DNA of 48,190 bases, from IMG/VR virus record IMGVR_UViG_3300025435_000472, positions 1-48,190 of that record, one strand, 5' to 3'. The stretch comes from a virus. Both the position numbers and the translations under genes were made by a program. Position 1 is the stretch's first letter; every line of letters begins with the position of its first letter. Of this stretch, positions 40,024-47,622 are shown in pieces. The notes under the pieces are model-generated. The model was not told the origin of the DNA, did no database searches, and saw nothing but the letters and a program-made list of their open reading frames with translations.

Positions 40024-40899
40024 ATGAGAAAGGTAAATTATCTAAATAATAAAGATATTTTAAAAGAAATTCACAAGAGTAAGTTAAATTATTGTAGTTT
40101 TATAGATCCAAGTGTTACCAGTTACGATACTATCGTTACTAATGTTTCATCAATTACTAAAAAGAACATCACAGAAGCACGTAAACTACGTGCTGAACGC
40201 CTAGCAAAAGAAGCACAAGAAGCAGAATTAGCTCTAGGCAACAAACGCAAGCTAGACGAGTTTGCTATTCCTGTAGAAAATATCCCTGTAACCGATGTAG
40301 TGTTCCGTGTTATGACCTGGGAGCATATACCTATTGACGATGCTAAACAAAAGAAAGCAGACGCCAAAGCACAAGAAGAATGGGACGAAGATAACTTCGA
40401 AACAGAATACGACGAACCCGTTGTAGTCAAAGGTGCTACTAAGTACGTTAAGGTTAATTTTCCTCCATTCCAACATTTCCGCGTTAACGAAGACTATCAA
40501 CCGTACGTAGTGGGCAAGAGTCACTGGACCAATGGCCTAAATCCAGGTGAGTTTAGTAAAGATCATGGCCAGATGACACCTAAATTGGCACACATGTTTG
40601 TTAAATTATGTGAACGCTATGCTACTAGATCTAATTGGCGTGGTTACACCTACAACGACGAAATGCGTAGCCAAGCATTGTTACAGTTAAGTCAAATTGG
40701 TCTACAGTTTGACGAAAGCAAAAGTCAAAATCCTTTCGCCTATTACACAGCAGCAATTACCAACAGCTTTACACGTGTTCTTAACATTGAAAAACGTAAT
40801 CAAAACATTCGTGATGATATCTTAGAAATGAACAACTACACACCAAGCTACACACGTCAAGGAGAATGGGGCGGTGGTGGCTGGGGTGCTGATGAATAA
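40024..40899 (+). CDS. 55: Late transcription sigma factor gp55
   Basis: The N-terminal NYLNNKDILKEI matches the start of T4 gp55. After a long insertion, the sigma region-2-like core is clear: KLAHMFVKLCERYATRSNWR, RSQALLQLSQIGLQFDESKS and NPFAYYTAAITNSFTRVLNI. T4 gp55 has 185 residues; this protein has 291. The extra part, about residues 40-170, is highly charged (RLAKEAQEAELALG, DEDNFETEYDEP). The C-terminus is GEWGGGGWGADE and lacks the hydrophobic clamp-binding tail of T4 gp55. The start is ATG at 40024 after AAAGGA; a TTG at 39967 would place the promoter within the gene. gp55 directs host polymerase to TATAAATA promoters. Confidence 0.88.
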   Translation: MRKVNYLNNKDILKEIHKSKLNYCSFIDPSVTSYDTIVTNVSSITKKNITEARKLRAERLAKEAQEAELALGNKRKLDEFAIPVENIPVTDVVFRVMTWEHIPIDDAKQKKADAKAQEEWDEDNFETEYDEPVVVKGATKYVKVNFPPFQHFRVNEDYQPYVVGKSHWTNGLNPGEFSKDHGQMTPKLAHMFVKLCERYATRSNWRGYTYNDEMRSQALLQLSQIGLQFDESKSQNPFAYYTAAITNSFTRVLNIEKRNQNIRDDILEMNNYTPSYTRQGEWGGGGWGADE

Positions 40900-41630
40900 T
40901 GAATTTGTTAGTTGTAGGGAGTTCTATTAGTGCTATCGATTGTTGTGGTATCAAAGACGCCGAGGGTAAAGTTTGGCATTCTTTGATACCTAATACCAAC
41001 GTTACGAACTTAAGTAGTGGTGGTCAAAGTAATACTAAAATCTTTAACAAAACAACAATAGAAGTTATTAAAAATCCTAAGAAATATGATTTAATAGCAG
41101 TACAGTGGACGTCTTTGATACGATTAAGCATGAATCGGGGTCAAACCATATACGACAATCAGGTTGATTTTACATTAGGATCACGCAACAAAGATTTTAA
41201 AAGATTTCAAAAAATATGGGAAAATAATTTTTGTCATCCTAGGATAGAACTATTAGAATGGTTAGCACAAATAACTGCATTAACCGCGTTTCTATCAGCA
41301 CAAGGGCAAAAGTTTATCTTTATCACTACATATGATAATTTTTTGCCCAATCTAATTCACAGCGACTGGCATGATTGTGATAAGGAGTTTTTAGATATAG
41401 TATTAAATTTACCTGCTATGATAGATGAAGAAATTACTCCTTATTACCGTGAATTATACACGTGCTACCAATCAATGGTCAGAATTTCAGAATCAAATTG
41501 GTTAAATTTGTATACACCCCCGTGGTTAGAATCAGCCGTGGATCGTGCCGAGGATAATGAGCATCCCGGAGTTGATTCGCATAAATTATATGCCGAAGAT
41601 TTTATCAAAAAAATAGAACTTATCTTTTAA
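40899..41630 (+). CDS. SGNH/GDSL hydrolase-like protein
   Basis: The 243-residue protein starts with a strand and LLVVGSSIS, in the place of the nucleophile block of SGNH hydrolases (candidate Ser in GSSIS), then SSGGQSNTKIF as the glycine block. Near the C-terminus NEHPGVDSHKLYAEDF supplies candidate Asp and His residues (D226, H228, or H222) of a catalytic triad. Known members are esterases or lipases acting on acyl groups of lipids or polysaccharides. No signal peptide is seen. The start codon overlaps the gp55 stop (TAATG), so the two are coupled. The fold assignment is fair; activity and substrate are unknown. Confidence 0.58.
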   Translation: MNLLVVGSSISAIDCCGIKDAEGKVWHSLIPNTNVTNLSSGGQSNTKIFNKTTIEVIKNPKKYDLIAVQWTSLIRLSMNRGQTIYDNQVDFTLGSRNKDFKRFQKIWENNFCHPRIELLEWLAQITALTAFLSAQGQKFIFITTYDNFLPNLIHSDWHDCDKEFLDIVLNLPAMIDEEITPYYRELYTCYQSMVRISESNWLNLYTPPWLESAVDRAEDNEHPGVDSHKLYAEDFIKKIELIF

Positions 41631-41649
41631 CGATTGTACACTATATTAT

Positions 41650-42666
41650 ATGGCTAACTTATTTAAAAAAGCAGCAGTGCTAACTGACATTCACTTTGGA
41701 TTAAAGTCTAACAGTCAAACCCATAACGATGACTGTCTAAACTTTGTTAAATGGTTTATTGAAACAGCAAAGGCGGAAGGATGTGATACTTGCTTTATGC
41801 TAGGCGACTGGCATAACAACCGTGCGGCTATCAACATTGTTACTTTGAACTACAGTCTAACAGCACTAGAACTGTTAGGCAAAGCATTTGACCGTGTTAT
41901 CTTTATTCCAGGCAATCATGACTTATATTATCGCGACAAACGTGATATACAGTCAGCTGAATGGGCTAGGCATATTCCTAACATTGAAATTGTAAATGAT
42001 TTCTACAGTGAAGGTGATGTTAGTATTGTGCCATGGTTAGTAGGTGATGACCATAAAAAGATTCCTAAGATCAATGCCAAATATATGTTTGGCCACTTTG
42101 AATTGCCGCATTTCTTTATGAATGCCATGGTACAGATGCCCGAGCATGGCGAACTACGTGGTGAACACTTTGGTCATGTTGATCATATGTTTAGTGGACA
42201 CTTCCACAAACGTCAAACCAGCAAGAACATTACATACATTGGTAATGCTTTTCCGCATAACTACGCCGATGCCGGCGATGATGAAAGAGGTATGATGATA
42301 CTTACCTGGGGAGAAGAGCCTGTGTTTCGAGCATGGCCAGGACAACCTAAATATCGTGTATACAGCCTAAGTGATGTACTACGTACACCAGAAACGCTAT
42401 TGTTAGCCGATATGCACTGTCGAGTTAATATAGATGTTGATATTACCTACGAAGAAGCTACATTTATTAAAGAAACGTTTGTTGGCACCTACAATCTGCG
42501 CGAACTTACACTAATTCCTGTTAAGAGTATGGACATTGGACAAGACATTGTTCTAGGCAACATTCAATTTGAAAGCATTGATACCATTGTTACTAACCAA
42601 TTAACCAGCATCAACAGCGAACATTACGATCCTAATCTACTACTTGATATCTACAGACACCTATAA
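41650..42666 (+). CDS. 47: Recombination nuclease subunit gp47 (Mre11-like)
   Basis: The 338-residue protein is a calcineurin-like phosphoesterase of the Mre11/SbcD type. Metal-binding motifs in order: TDIHFG (D13, H15), MLGDWHNN, IPGNHDLYY, MFGHFELP and SGHFHKRQ. T4 gp47 has 339 residues, so the length is as expected. With gp46 it forms the complex that resects DNA ends for recombination-dependent replication and host DNA breakdown. The start is ATG at 41650. No Shine-Dalgarno is visible, but TTGTAC and TATATTAT stand in the 19-base gap and could be a weak promoter. Confidence 0.95.
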   Translation: MANLFKKAAVLTDIHFGLKSNSQTHNDDCLNFVKWFIETAKAEGCDTCFMLGDWHNNRAAINIVTLNYSLTALELLGKAFDRVIFIPGNHDLYYRDKRDIQSAEWARHIPNIEIVNDFYSEGDVSIVPWLVGDDHKKIPKINAKYMFGHFELPHFFMNAMVQMPEHGELRGEHFGHVDHMFSGHFHKRQTSKNITYIGNAFPHNYADAGDDERGMMILTWGEEPVFRAWPGQPKYRVYSLSDVLRTPETLLLADMHCRVNIDVDITYEEATFIKETFVGTYNLRELTLIPVKSMDIGQDIVLGNIQFESIDTIVTNQLTSINSEHYDPNLLLDIYRHL

Positions 42667-42669
42667 CCT

Positions 42670-44442
42670 ATGTTTAGAATAAAAAATCTTACAGTAAGAA
42701 ACTTCATGAGTGTAGGTAATGCTACACAGGCCGTTGAGTTTGACCGTAGGGACTTAACCTTAGTCCTAGGTGAAAACATTGACTTGGGCGGTGACGATAG
42801 TGGGGCACGTAATGGTACAGGTAAAACTACTATCATTAATGCTCTATCATATGCTTTATATGGCACAGCACTTACTAACATTAAGAAAGATAACTTAATC
42901 AACAAAACTAATGCTAAAGGCATGTTAGTGACTATTGACTTTGAAGTTAATGGCGAAAGTTATCGTATTGAACGTGGTCGTAAGCACAATGTACTTAAAT
43001 TCTACATTGGCGATATTGAACGCGAAAGCAAAGATGATAATAGTCAAGGTGACAGTCGCGAAACACAACAAGAAATCGAACGTTTACTAGGTATGAGCCA
43101 CGATATGTTTAAACATATTGTAGCACTTAATACCTATACAGAACCATTCTTAAGTCTTAAAGCCAACGATCAACGTACTATTATCGAGCAGTTACTTGGT
43201 ATTACTTTACTGTCAGAAAAAGCAGAAGCACTCAAAGAACAAGGTAAAGCTACTAAAGATGCTATCCAACAAGAAGAATTTAACATCAAAGCAATTACTG
43301 ATGCTAATAAACGTATCGAAGAACAAATTGAAAGTTTAAAACGTCGACAAACCTTGTGGACTACTAAACACACAGAAGATATCAGTAGATTGCAGACTTC
43401 TATCGACGATTTGCAAAAATTAGATATTGATGCAGAAATACAAGCACACAAAGATCTTACTGCTTACAATCAAAAACGTAGAGACCTTGCTGATTTAAAC
43501 ACAGCGTTACAGCGTGCCAGCAGTGATATGGATCGTGAGCAAAAAACTGTTACAAAGTTAGATAAAGAAATCGCTGATCTAAACAATCATAAGTGCTATG
43601 CCTGCGGACAAGACATACACGACAGCAAGCATGAAGAAGTATTATTAAGCAAGGCTAATGCGCTACAAGAAGCGTTAACTGCATACACCACAGCAGAGCA
43701 ATTACTGTTAGAGCTAGGCGATGCTAAATCAGCATTAGGTGTATTAGGTACACCCCCTAAGGTATTCTACGATAAAGAAGAGGATGCTATCCATCATCGT
43801 AGCACTGTGGCTAATTTACAAACACAATTAGTCAGCAAAACTGCAGAAACTGATCCTTATAGTGAACAAATCGAGGAAATGAAGACTACTGCCCTAGCTG
43901 AAATTGATTATACAGTAATGAATGAACTGATGCGTGTTAAAGAACACCAAGAGTTCTTACTAAAATTATTAACAAACAAAGATTCGTTTATCCGTAAACG
44001 TATTATTGACCAGAACTTAAGCTACTTAAACGCACGTTTAGGTTATTACTTAGATAAGATTGGATTACCGCATACTGTTAAGTTCCAAAATGACCTAAGT
44101 GTGCAAATTGAAGAACTAGGTAGAGAGTTAGATTTTGATAACCTAAGCCGTGGTGAGCGTAATAGACTTATCCTTAGCCTGTCATGGGCATTCCGTGATG
44201 TGTGGGAAAGTCTATATCAACCGATTAACTTATTGTTTATTGATGAGCTTGTTGATTCGGGCATGGATACCTCGGGTGTAGAAAATGCACTGGCTATCCT
44301 TAAGAAAATGACCAGAGAAAATAACAAAAGTATTTGGTTAGTATCGCATAAAGATGAATTAGCAGGTCGTGTAAACAATATTTTAACAGTAGTTAAAGAA
44401 AATGGGTTCACAACATATAACAATGATGTCGATGTTACCTAA
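42670..44442 (+). CDS. 46: Recombination nuclease subunit gp46 (Rad50-like ATPase)
   Basis: The 590-residue SMC-type ATPase has the Walker A motif GARNGTGKTT (residues 45-54), two coiled-coil arms, a zinc-hook CYAC (C309 and C312), the ABC signature LSRGERNRL near 491 and Walker B LLFIDE near 521. T4 gp46 has 560 residues. It partners gp47, using ATP to control the nuclease. The gene starts three bases after the gp47 stop. All catalytic motifs look intact. The end overlaps the next reading frame by about 20 bases. Confidence 0.95.
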   Translation: MFRIKNLTVRNFMSVGNATQAVEFDRRDLTLVLGENIDLGGDDSGARNGTGKTTIINALSYALYGTALTNIKKDNLINKTNAKGMLVTIDFEVNGESYRIERGRKHNVLKFYIGDIERESKDDNSQGDSRETQQEIERLLGMSHDMFKHIVALNTYTEPFLSLKANDQRTIIEQLLGITLLSEKAEALKEQGKATKDAIQQEEFNIKAITDANKRIEEQIESLKRRQTLWTTKHTEDISRLQTSIDDLQKLDIDAEIQAHKDLTAYNQKRRDLADLNTALQRASSDMDREQKTVTKLDKEIADLNNHKCYACGQDIHDSKHEEVLLSKANALQEALTAYTTAEQLLLELGDAKSALGVLGTPPKVFYDKEEDAIHHRSTVANLQTQLVSKTAETDPYSEQIEEMKTTALAEIDYTVMNELMRVKEHQEFLLKLLTNKDSFIRKRIIDQNLSYLNARLGYYLDKIGLPHTVKFQNDLSVQIEELGRELDFDNLSRGERNRLILSLSWAFRDVWESLYQPINLLFIDELVDSGMDTSGVENALAILKKMTRENNKSIWLVSHKDELAGRVNNILTVVKENGFTTYNNDVDVT

Positions 44443-45292
44443 AATATTACATCTAGAACCTACAGATGCTTGTAATGCAGCGTGTCCGCAATGTGGCAGA
44501 GAAACTGATCCTACATTTGATAAGTCTGTGCTACACCATTTAACTGTAGATAATATAGCAGATGCTATTTCAGAAGATACTATCAAAGCATTAGACAAGA
44601 TGTATATGTGTGGAAATTATGGTGATCCTGCAGCAGGCAAGCACACCTTAGAAATTTATAACTATTTTCGTAAATTAAATCCCACAATAACATTAGGTAT
44701 GAATACTAATGGAGGTCTACGGTCTACTACTTGGTGGAGTTCGTTAGGTGCAATGTTATCTTTTCAGAAAGATTATGTAATTTTTAGTATTGACGGATTA
44801 AAAGATACCAATCACATATACAGAGTAAATGTTGTCTGGGATAAGGTTATAGAAAATGCGCAGGCATTTATAGCCGCAGGTGGTAGAGCGCACTGGGAGA
44901 TGCTGGTATTCAAACACAACCAACATCAAGTAGAACAAGCACAGGCATTAGCAAAAGAATTAGGATTTAAATGGTTTCGAGCTAAAGTAAGTAAACGAAA
45001 TGAATTATATCCTGTAACATTTCTTTCTCATCCAACAGGATGGGCTGACCCTACAGTAAAAGAAGGCATTATTGAATGCCAAGCATTAAAAGATTCGAGT
45101 ATATACCTATCTGCCACTGGAAAATTATATCCATGTTGTTGGCTAGGTAATACAGAATACACACTAGATACGTTTGATTCAATAAAACAATCTTGGGTTA
45201 ATGAGCCAAATACTGTGTGTAAACAAACCTGTACTAAAAATATATCTGGTACAAGTTTTAGCAATCAGTGGCAACGAGAAGTAGAATTTTAA
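44423..45292 (+). CDS. Radical SAM/SPASM protein
   Basis: The start is uncertain among ATG codons at 44423, 44426 and 44432; an earlier one at 44402 would overlap gp46 further. The radical SAM motif is CNAACPQC (residues 17-24 from the first of these). The place of GGEP is taken by GNYGDP in MYMCGNYGDPAAGK, a variant glycine motif. The C-terminus has SPASM-like cysteines (IECQALKD, LYPCCWLGN, CKQTC). Here the auxiliary domain is at the C-terminus, unlike the radical SAM genes at the other end of the window, so it belongs to a separate lineage. It follows gp46 and has no obvious partner peptide. Confidence 0.8.
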   Translation: MMSMLPKILHLEPTDACNAACPQCGRETDPTFDKSVLHHLTVDNIADAISEDTIKALDKMYMCGNYGDPAAGKHTLEIYNYFRKLNPTITLGMNTNGGLRSTTWWSSLGAMLSFQKDYVIFSIDGLKDTNHIYRVNVVWDKVIENAQAFIAAGGRAHWEMLVFKHNQHQVEQAQALAKELGFKWFRAKVSKRNELYPVTFLSHPTGWADPTVKEGIIECQALKDSSIYLSATGKLYPCCWLGNTEYTLDTFDSIKQSWVNEPNTVCKQTCTKNISGTSFSNQWQREVEF

Positions 45293-45350
45293 TAAAAATT
45301 TATCCCACCATATAAGGCGGTTAAATAGACATAACAACAAGGAGACAATT

Positions 45351-45536
45351 ATGTCAATTCATGAAGATATTTTAGCAGCAGTAGCAACATACACAGAAGA
45401 AAGCGCAAAGTTTGAAGACAAGGGCGTTAAAGCGGCTGCCGCACGTGCTCGTGGTGCATTAGGTGACTTAGCTAAATTAGCTAAAGCTCGTCGTGCAGAA
45501 ATCCAAGAGAAGAAAAATGCAATGGCTGCGAAATAA
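45351..45536 (+). CDS. Small basic histone H1-like protein
   Basis: The 61-residue protein is rich in Ala, Lys and Arg. The stretch AAAARARGALGDLAKLAKAR, followed by RAEIQEKKNA, resembles bacterial histone H1-like proteins of the Hc1 type (pattern RARKALQEI, KL, R). Such proteins bind DNA without sequence preference. AAGGAG lies eight bases before the ATG, one of the best ribosome sites in the window, and TTAAATA (45321-45327) stands 23 bases before the start as a possible late element. It could help in DNA compaction, but the match is short. Confidence 0.6.
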   Translation: MSIHEDILAAVATYTEESAKFEDKGVKAAAARARGALGDLAKLAKARRAEIQEKKNAMAAK

Positions 45537-45544
45537 ATAGCATT

Positions 45545-45979
45545 ATGGCTTATGAATATCCCTGGACTTACAATGGAACAATATTTGATTCTGGGGATAT
45601 AGGCACTTATTATGGCTTTATATATAGAATAACTAATACAATTAACGGGCATGATTACATTGGCCGTAAATACTTCACTACTATCAAAAAGAGACCACCT
45701 CTAAAAGGCAAGAAAAACAAACGACACGAAGTCATAGAAACAGACTGGAAAGATTATTGGGGCTCATCACAGCGTTTAATAGAAGATATTAACGCACTAG
45801 GCAAAGAGAAATTTACTCGTGAGATTATACATTTGTGTAGTTCCCGAGGCGAAACTAATTACTTGGAAGCCTATTACCAATTTAAAGAAGATGTATTGTT
45901 ACGTGAAAACAACTACAATGGCATTATTCAATTAAAACTTGGTAAAAATTCCGTAAAAGATTTAAAGATTACAAAATAG
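45545..45979 (+). CDS. GIY-YIG family endonuclease-like protein
   Basis: The N-terminal module is YYGFIYRITNTINGHDYIGR, where GFIY and YIG (residues 24-27 and 38-40) plus R41 form the GIY-YIG core. E108 in NYLEAYYQF is the expected metal-binding glutamate. At 144 residues it has the nuclease domain and a short tail, and no obvious DNA-binding extension. This type is found free-standing in T4-like phages, where members may be homing nucleases. It starts eight bases after the small basic gene. Right after its stop begins a hairpin-rich stretch without a clear gene, which could be linked to it. Confidence 0.75.
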   Translation: MAYEYPWTYNGTIFDSGDIGTYYGFIYRITNTINGHDYIGRKYFTTIKKRPPLKGKKNKRHEVIETDWKDYWGSSQRLIEDINALGKEKFTREIIHLCSSRGETNYLEAYYQFKEDVLLRENNYNGIIQLKLGKNSVKDLKITK

Positions 45980-46440
45980 CCACTGTGGCAGGTTAACCCT
46001 GTATCAAGAGGAGATGGTGCTCGCGTAATGGCCGCACTTGGAACGTGTAGACTAGACTACACACTTGATGGCAAAGACGAATTCAATTAGGCTTAAACGC
46101 CGAATGATGTGGGCTCTGAGAAAAAGATACAACCCACGTGACTACTATAGTTGGCTAACTACGGCTATAGAGCATCCGTCAGAAGAAGCAAGAGTAGGGG
46201 GTACCGGCTGACCGCCTCCGTGTTAATGATAACAATCTCTTTTAGTTAGTTTGACTGTCGACTCAGATGAAGCGATCGGTTTGTACTTTGCCTCGGATAG
46301 GTGAAGTATGACCAAATCTAGATGAATACGTAAAGAACGAACAATAGTTCAAATTAACTAATTTAATTAAATTAGAAGAAAAAGAAAAGCATTGAGCGAT
46401 AGCGATAATGCAGATGTCGCAAGACATCTTTAACAAGTAG
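45980..46440 (+). ncRNA. Putative structured RNA, family not recognised
   Basis: About 460 bases without a convincing gene, visibly richer in G+C than the flanks over its first half. Hairpins on the plus strand: GTGTAG/CTACAC (46045-46062); ATGTGGG/CCCACGT (46107-46139); CTATAGTTG/CGGCTATAG (46145-46170) with two G-U pairs; GGGGGT/GCCTCC (46197-46219); TACTTTGCCT/AGGTGAAGTA (46284-46308), ten pairs with two G-U; GCATTG/TAATGC (46389-46411), directly abutting AGATGTC/GACATCT with a GCAA loop (46412-46429). The G-U pairs would be mismatches on the minus strand, which points to a plus-strand RNA. I could not match tRNA, tmRNA, RNase P, a group I or II intron core, or a riboswitch. The ends are approximate. 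Confidence 0.5.
46358..46375. repeat. 18-base perfect palindrome
   Basis: CTAATTTAATTAAATTAG reads the same on both strands. It lies within the hairpin-rich region, just after a smaller inverted repeat TAGTT/AACTA (46346-46360). It could be another helix of the putative RNA or a protein binding site. Confidence 0.7.
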
Positions 46441-46444
46441 TCAA

Positions 46445-46472
46445 TAAAAAAGACTATACGAATATAGCCTTT
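46445..46472 (-). terminator. Rho-independent terminator after gp51 with UUCG loop
   Basis: On the minus strand AAAGGCTATA and TATAGTCTTT (46472-46449) pair around TTCG, and the 3' arm continues as a T-run to about 46446. The one G-U pair and the stable UUCG loop fit the minus direction. It ends the gp26-gp51 transcript and keeps it from entering the structured region. Confidence 0.85.
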
Positions 46473-46499
46473 AATATGTACTTTAAGGATAGCTATGAC

Positions 46500-46718
46500 T
46501 TAAAAGAATGGCATTCCTGACTTCTTAGTAGTTTCCATATTATCATTAACTATCTTATTAATAATTTCTTTTTCCTGTTGTGATAACATCATAACATCTT
46601 CGTAACTTAAACCACCTCGCATATACCAACACATACGCAATGCTTCGTCTCTATAGGCTTTTGATTCTTTATCGTAGGACTCAAGCAGGGCTACGATATC
46701 CTCGTTAGAGAGGGTCAA
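46500..46718 (-). CDS. 51: Baseplate hub assembly protein gp51-like
   Basis: The 72-residue protein has YMRGGLSYEDVMMLSQQEKE followed by NMETTKKSGMPFF at the end. This closing pattern is what I know from the short gp51-like proteins of marine T4-like phages; T4 gp51 itself is longer. It acts in assembly of the central hub rather than as a major virion part. The start is TTG at 46718, overlapping the gp26 stop (TTGA) with AAGG just before; there is no ATG until residue 29. Its position directly after gp26 supports the call. Confidence 0.68.
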   Translation of the reverse strand: MTLSNEDIVALLESYDKESKAYRDEALRMCWYMRGGLSYEDVMMLSQQEKEIINKIVNDNMETTKKSGMPFF

Positions 46719-47566
46719 AAGCCTTGATCGAAAAAACTTGCATAATCAAAATCAATAGACAATTGGAACTGGTGACCACAAGAGTCACAGGCTACATTTA
46801 ATGGTTTAAGACTTACAGTATCTCCGTATTCTTTGATAACTGCCTGCAGTTTTCTTAATACATCCGACTTAGCGTTAGCATAGAATTCTTTAATAAAGTT
46901 ACTATCATTAACAGTGTTACCATCTTCGGTAGTAATGCTTTCTGTGCAGTTGACAATGGTTTCTAGATTTAAGTCAATCATTTTTTGAACATGTGCATCA
47001 TACTGTACTTTTCTAACTTCTGGATCTAGGTCTGGATCTGCTAGGGTTTGAATTAGTTTTTCTTCTTCAAACACTACACTACCGCTTTGACTGATCTGTG
47101 CATAGGTCAACGGTTTCATTTTTGCCACTAGACCGTCGTCGATATCAACTGTTTTAGAGTAGTCTGGTGCAGTAATTGTGCTTAGAATATTCGGTAAATT
47201 AACTTCGTAATCGTGTTCTTCACCACATTGAGGGCAAATAGAACCGATAGACATATTGGGCCCGTAGCTGGCAATACGTATGGCAATCAATGTGCTATCG
47301 ACGTCAATGCTGGGCATATCCCATGCATTTTTAATACTTGGGCAACAACTTTGAATTACATTAACCACGCTGGTACCGTTGATCAATGCATCTGGTGTGC
47401 GTAGGGTAATTTCATCTTTGGTTGTCATAGGGTATACAGGAAGTTCGCCAGTGACAGGTAATTCCAATGAACCTTGCTTCCAGTAACGTCCGCCACTGGT
47501 TAGTTTAATGTATAAACTAGGTTGGCGAAAATGTTTAGCTAATGGGTTATTACTTGTTTGACTCAT
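46715..47566 (-). CDS. 26: Baseplate hub protein gp26-like with two CxxC pairs
   Basis: The 283-residue protein resembles the T4 baseplate protein gp26 family: YIKLTSGGRYWKQGSLELPV near the start, then MTTKDEITLRTPDALING. Two CxxC pairs, CPQC at 111-114 and CDSC at 260-263, could together bind one zinc ion. T4 gp26 is 208 residues. The protein takes part in hub assembly. AGGA precedes the ATG at 47566. Its promoter is likely the AATAAATA at 47602-47609, and the transcript continues into gp51 and ends at the UUCG terminator. Confidence 0.82.
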   Translation of the reverse strand: MSQTSNNPLAKHFRQPSLYIKLTSGGRYWKQGSLELPVTGELPVYPMTTKDEITLRTPDALINGTSVVNVIQSCCPSIKNAWDMPSIDVDSTLIAIRIASYGPNMSIGSICPQCGEEHDYEVNLPNILSTITAPDYSKTVDIDDGLVAKMKPLTYAQISQSGSVVFEEEKLIQTLADPDLDPEVRKVQYDAHVQKMIDLNLETIVNCTESITTEDGNTVNDSNFIKEFYANAKSDVLRKLQAVIKEYGDTVSLKPLNVACDSCGHQFQLSIDFDYASFFDQGF

Positions 47567-47577
47567 GATTTTATTCC

Positions 47578-47585
47578 TATAAATA
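47578..47585 (+). promoter_or_regulatory. T4-type late promoter TATAAATA for the rightmost gene
   Basis: A perfect TATAAATA on the plus strand, 37 bases before the start codon at 47623. It sits beside the start of gp26 on the other strand. Confidence 0.7.
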
Positions 47586-47601
47586 TAATTGATATACCTT
47601 A

Positions 47602-47609
47602 TATTTATT
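47602..47609 (-). promoter_or_regulatory. Likely late promoter for gp26-gp51 (AATAAATA)
   Basis: On the minus strand, AATAAATA differs from the T4 late element at one base and lies 35 bases before the gp26 start. It faces the perfect plus-strand late promoter, so the two transcripts would overlap at their starts. Confidence 0.5.
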
Positions 47610-47622
47610 GGTGAAAAACCCC

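Noticed and set aside
45979-45989. GCCACTG, reminiscent of a cobalamin riboswitch
   Set aside because: The remaining conserved elements of that riboswitch are absent and no B12-related gene follows; the bases form a small hairpin GCCA/TGGC.
46345-46360. GTTCAAAT-like T-loop suggesting a tRNA
   Set aside because: No acceptor stem, anticodon arm or CCA end fits around it; the bases form a simple TAGTT/AACTA hairpin.
45980-46440. Group I intron or tmRNA
   Set aside because: The paired core sequences of group I introns and the conserved 5' and 3' ends of tmRNA were not found, and no interrupted gene flanks the region.
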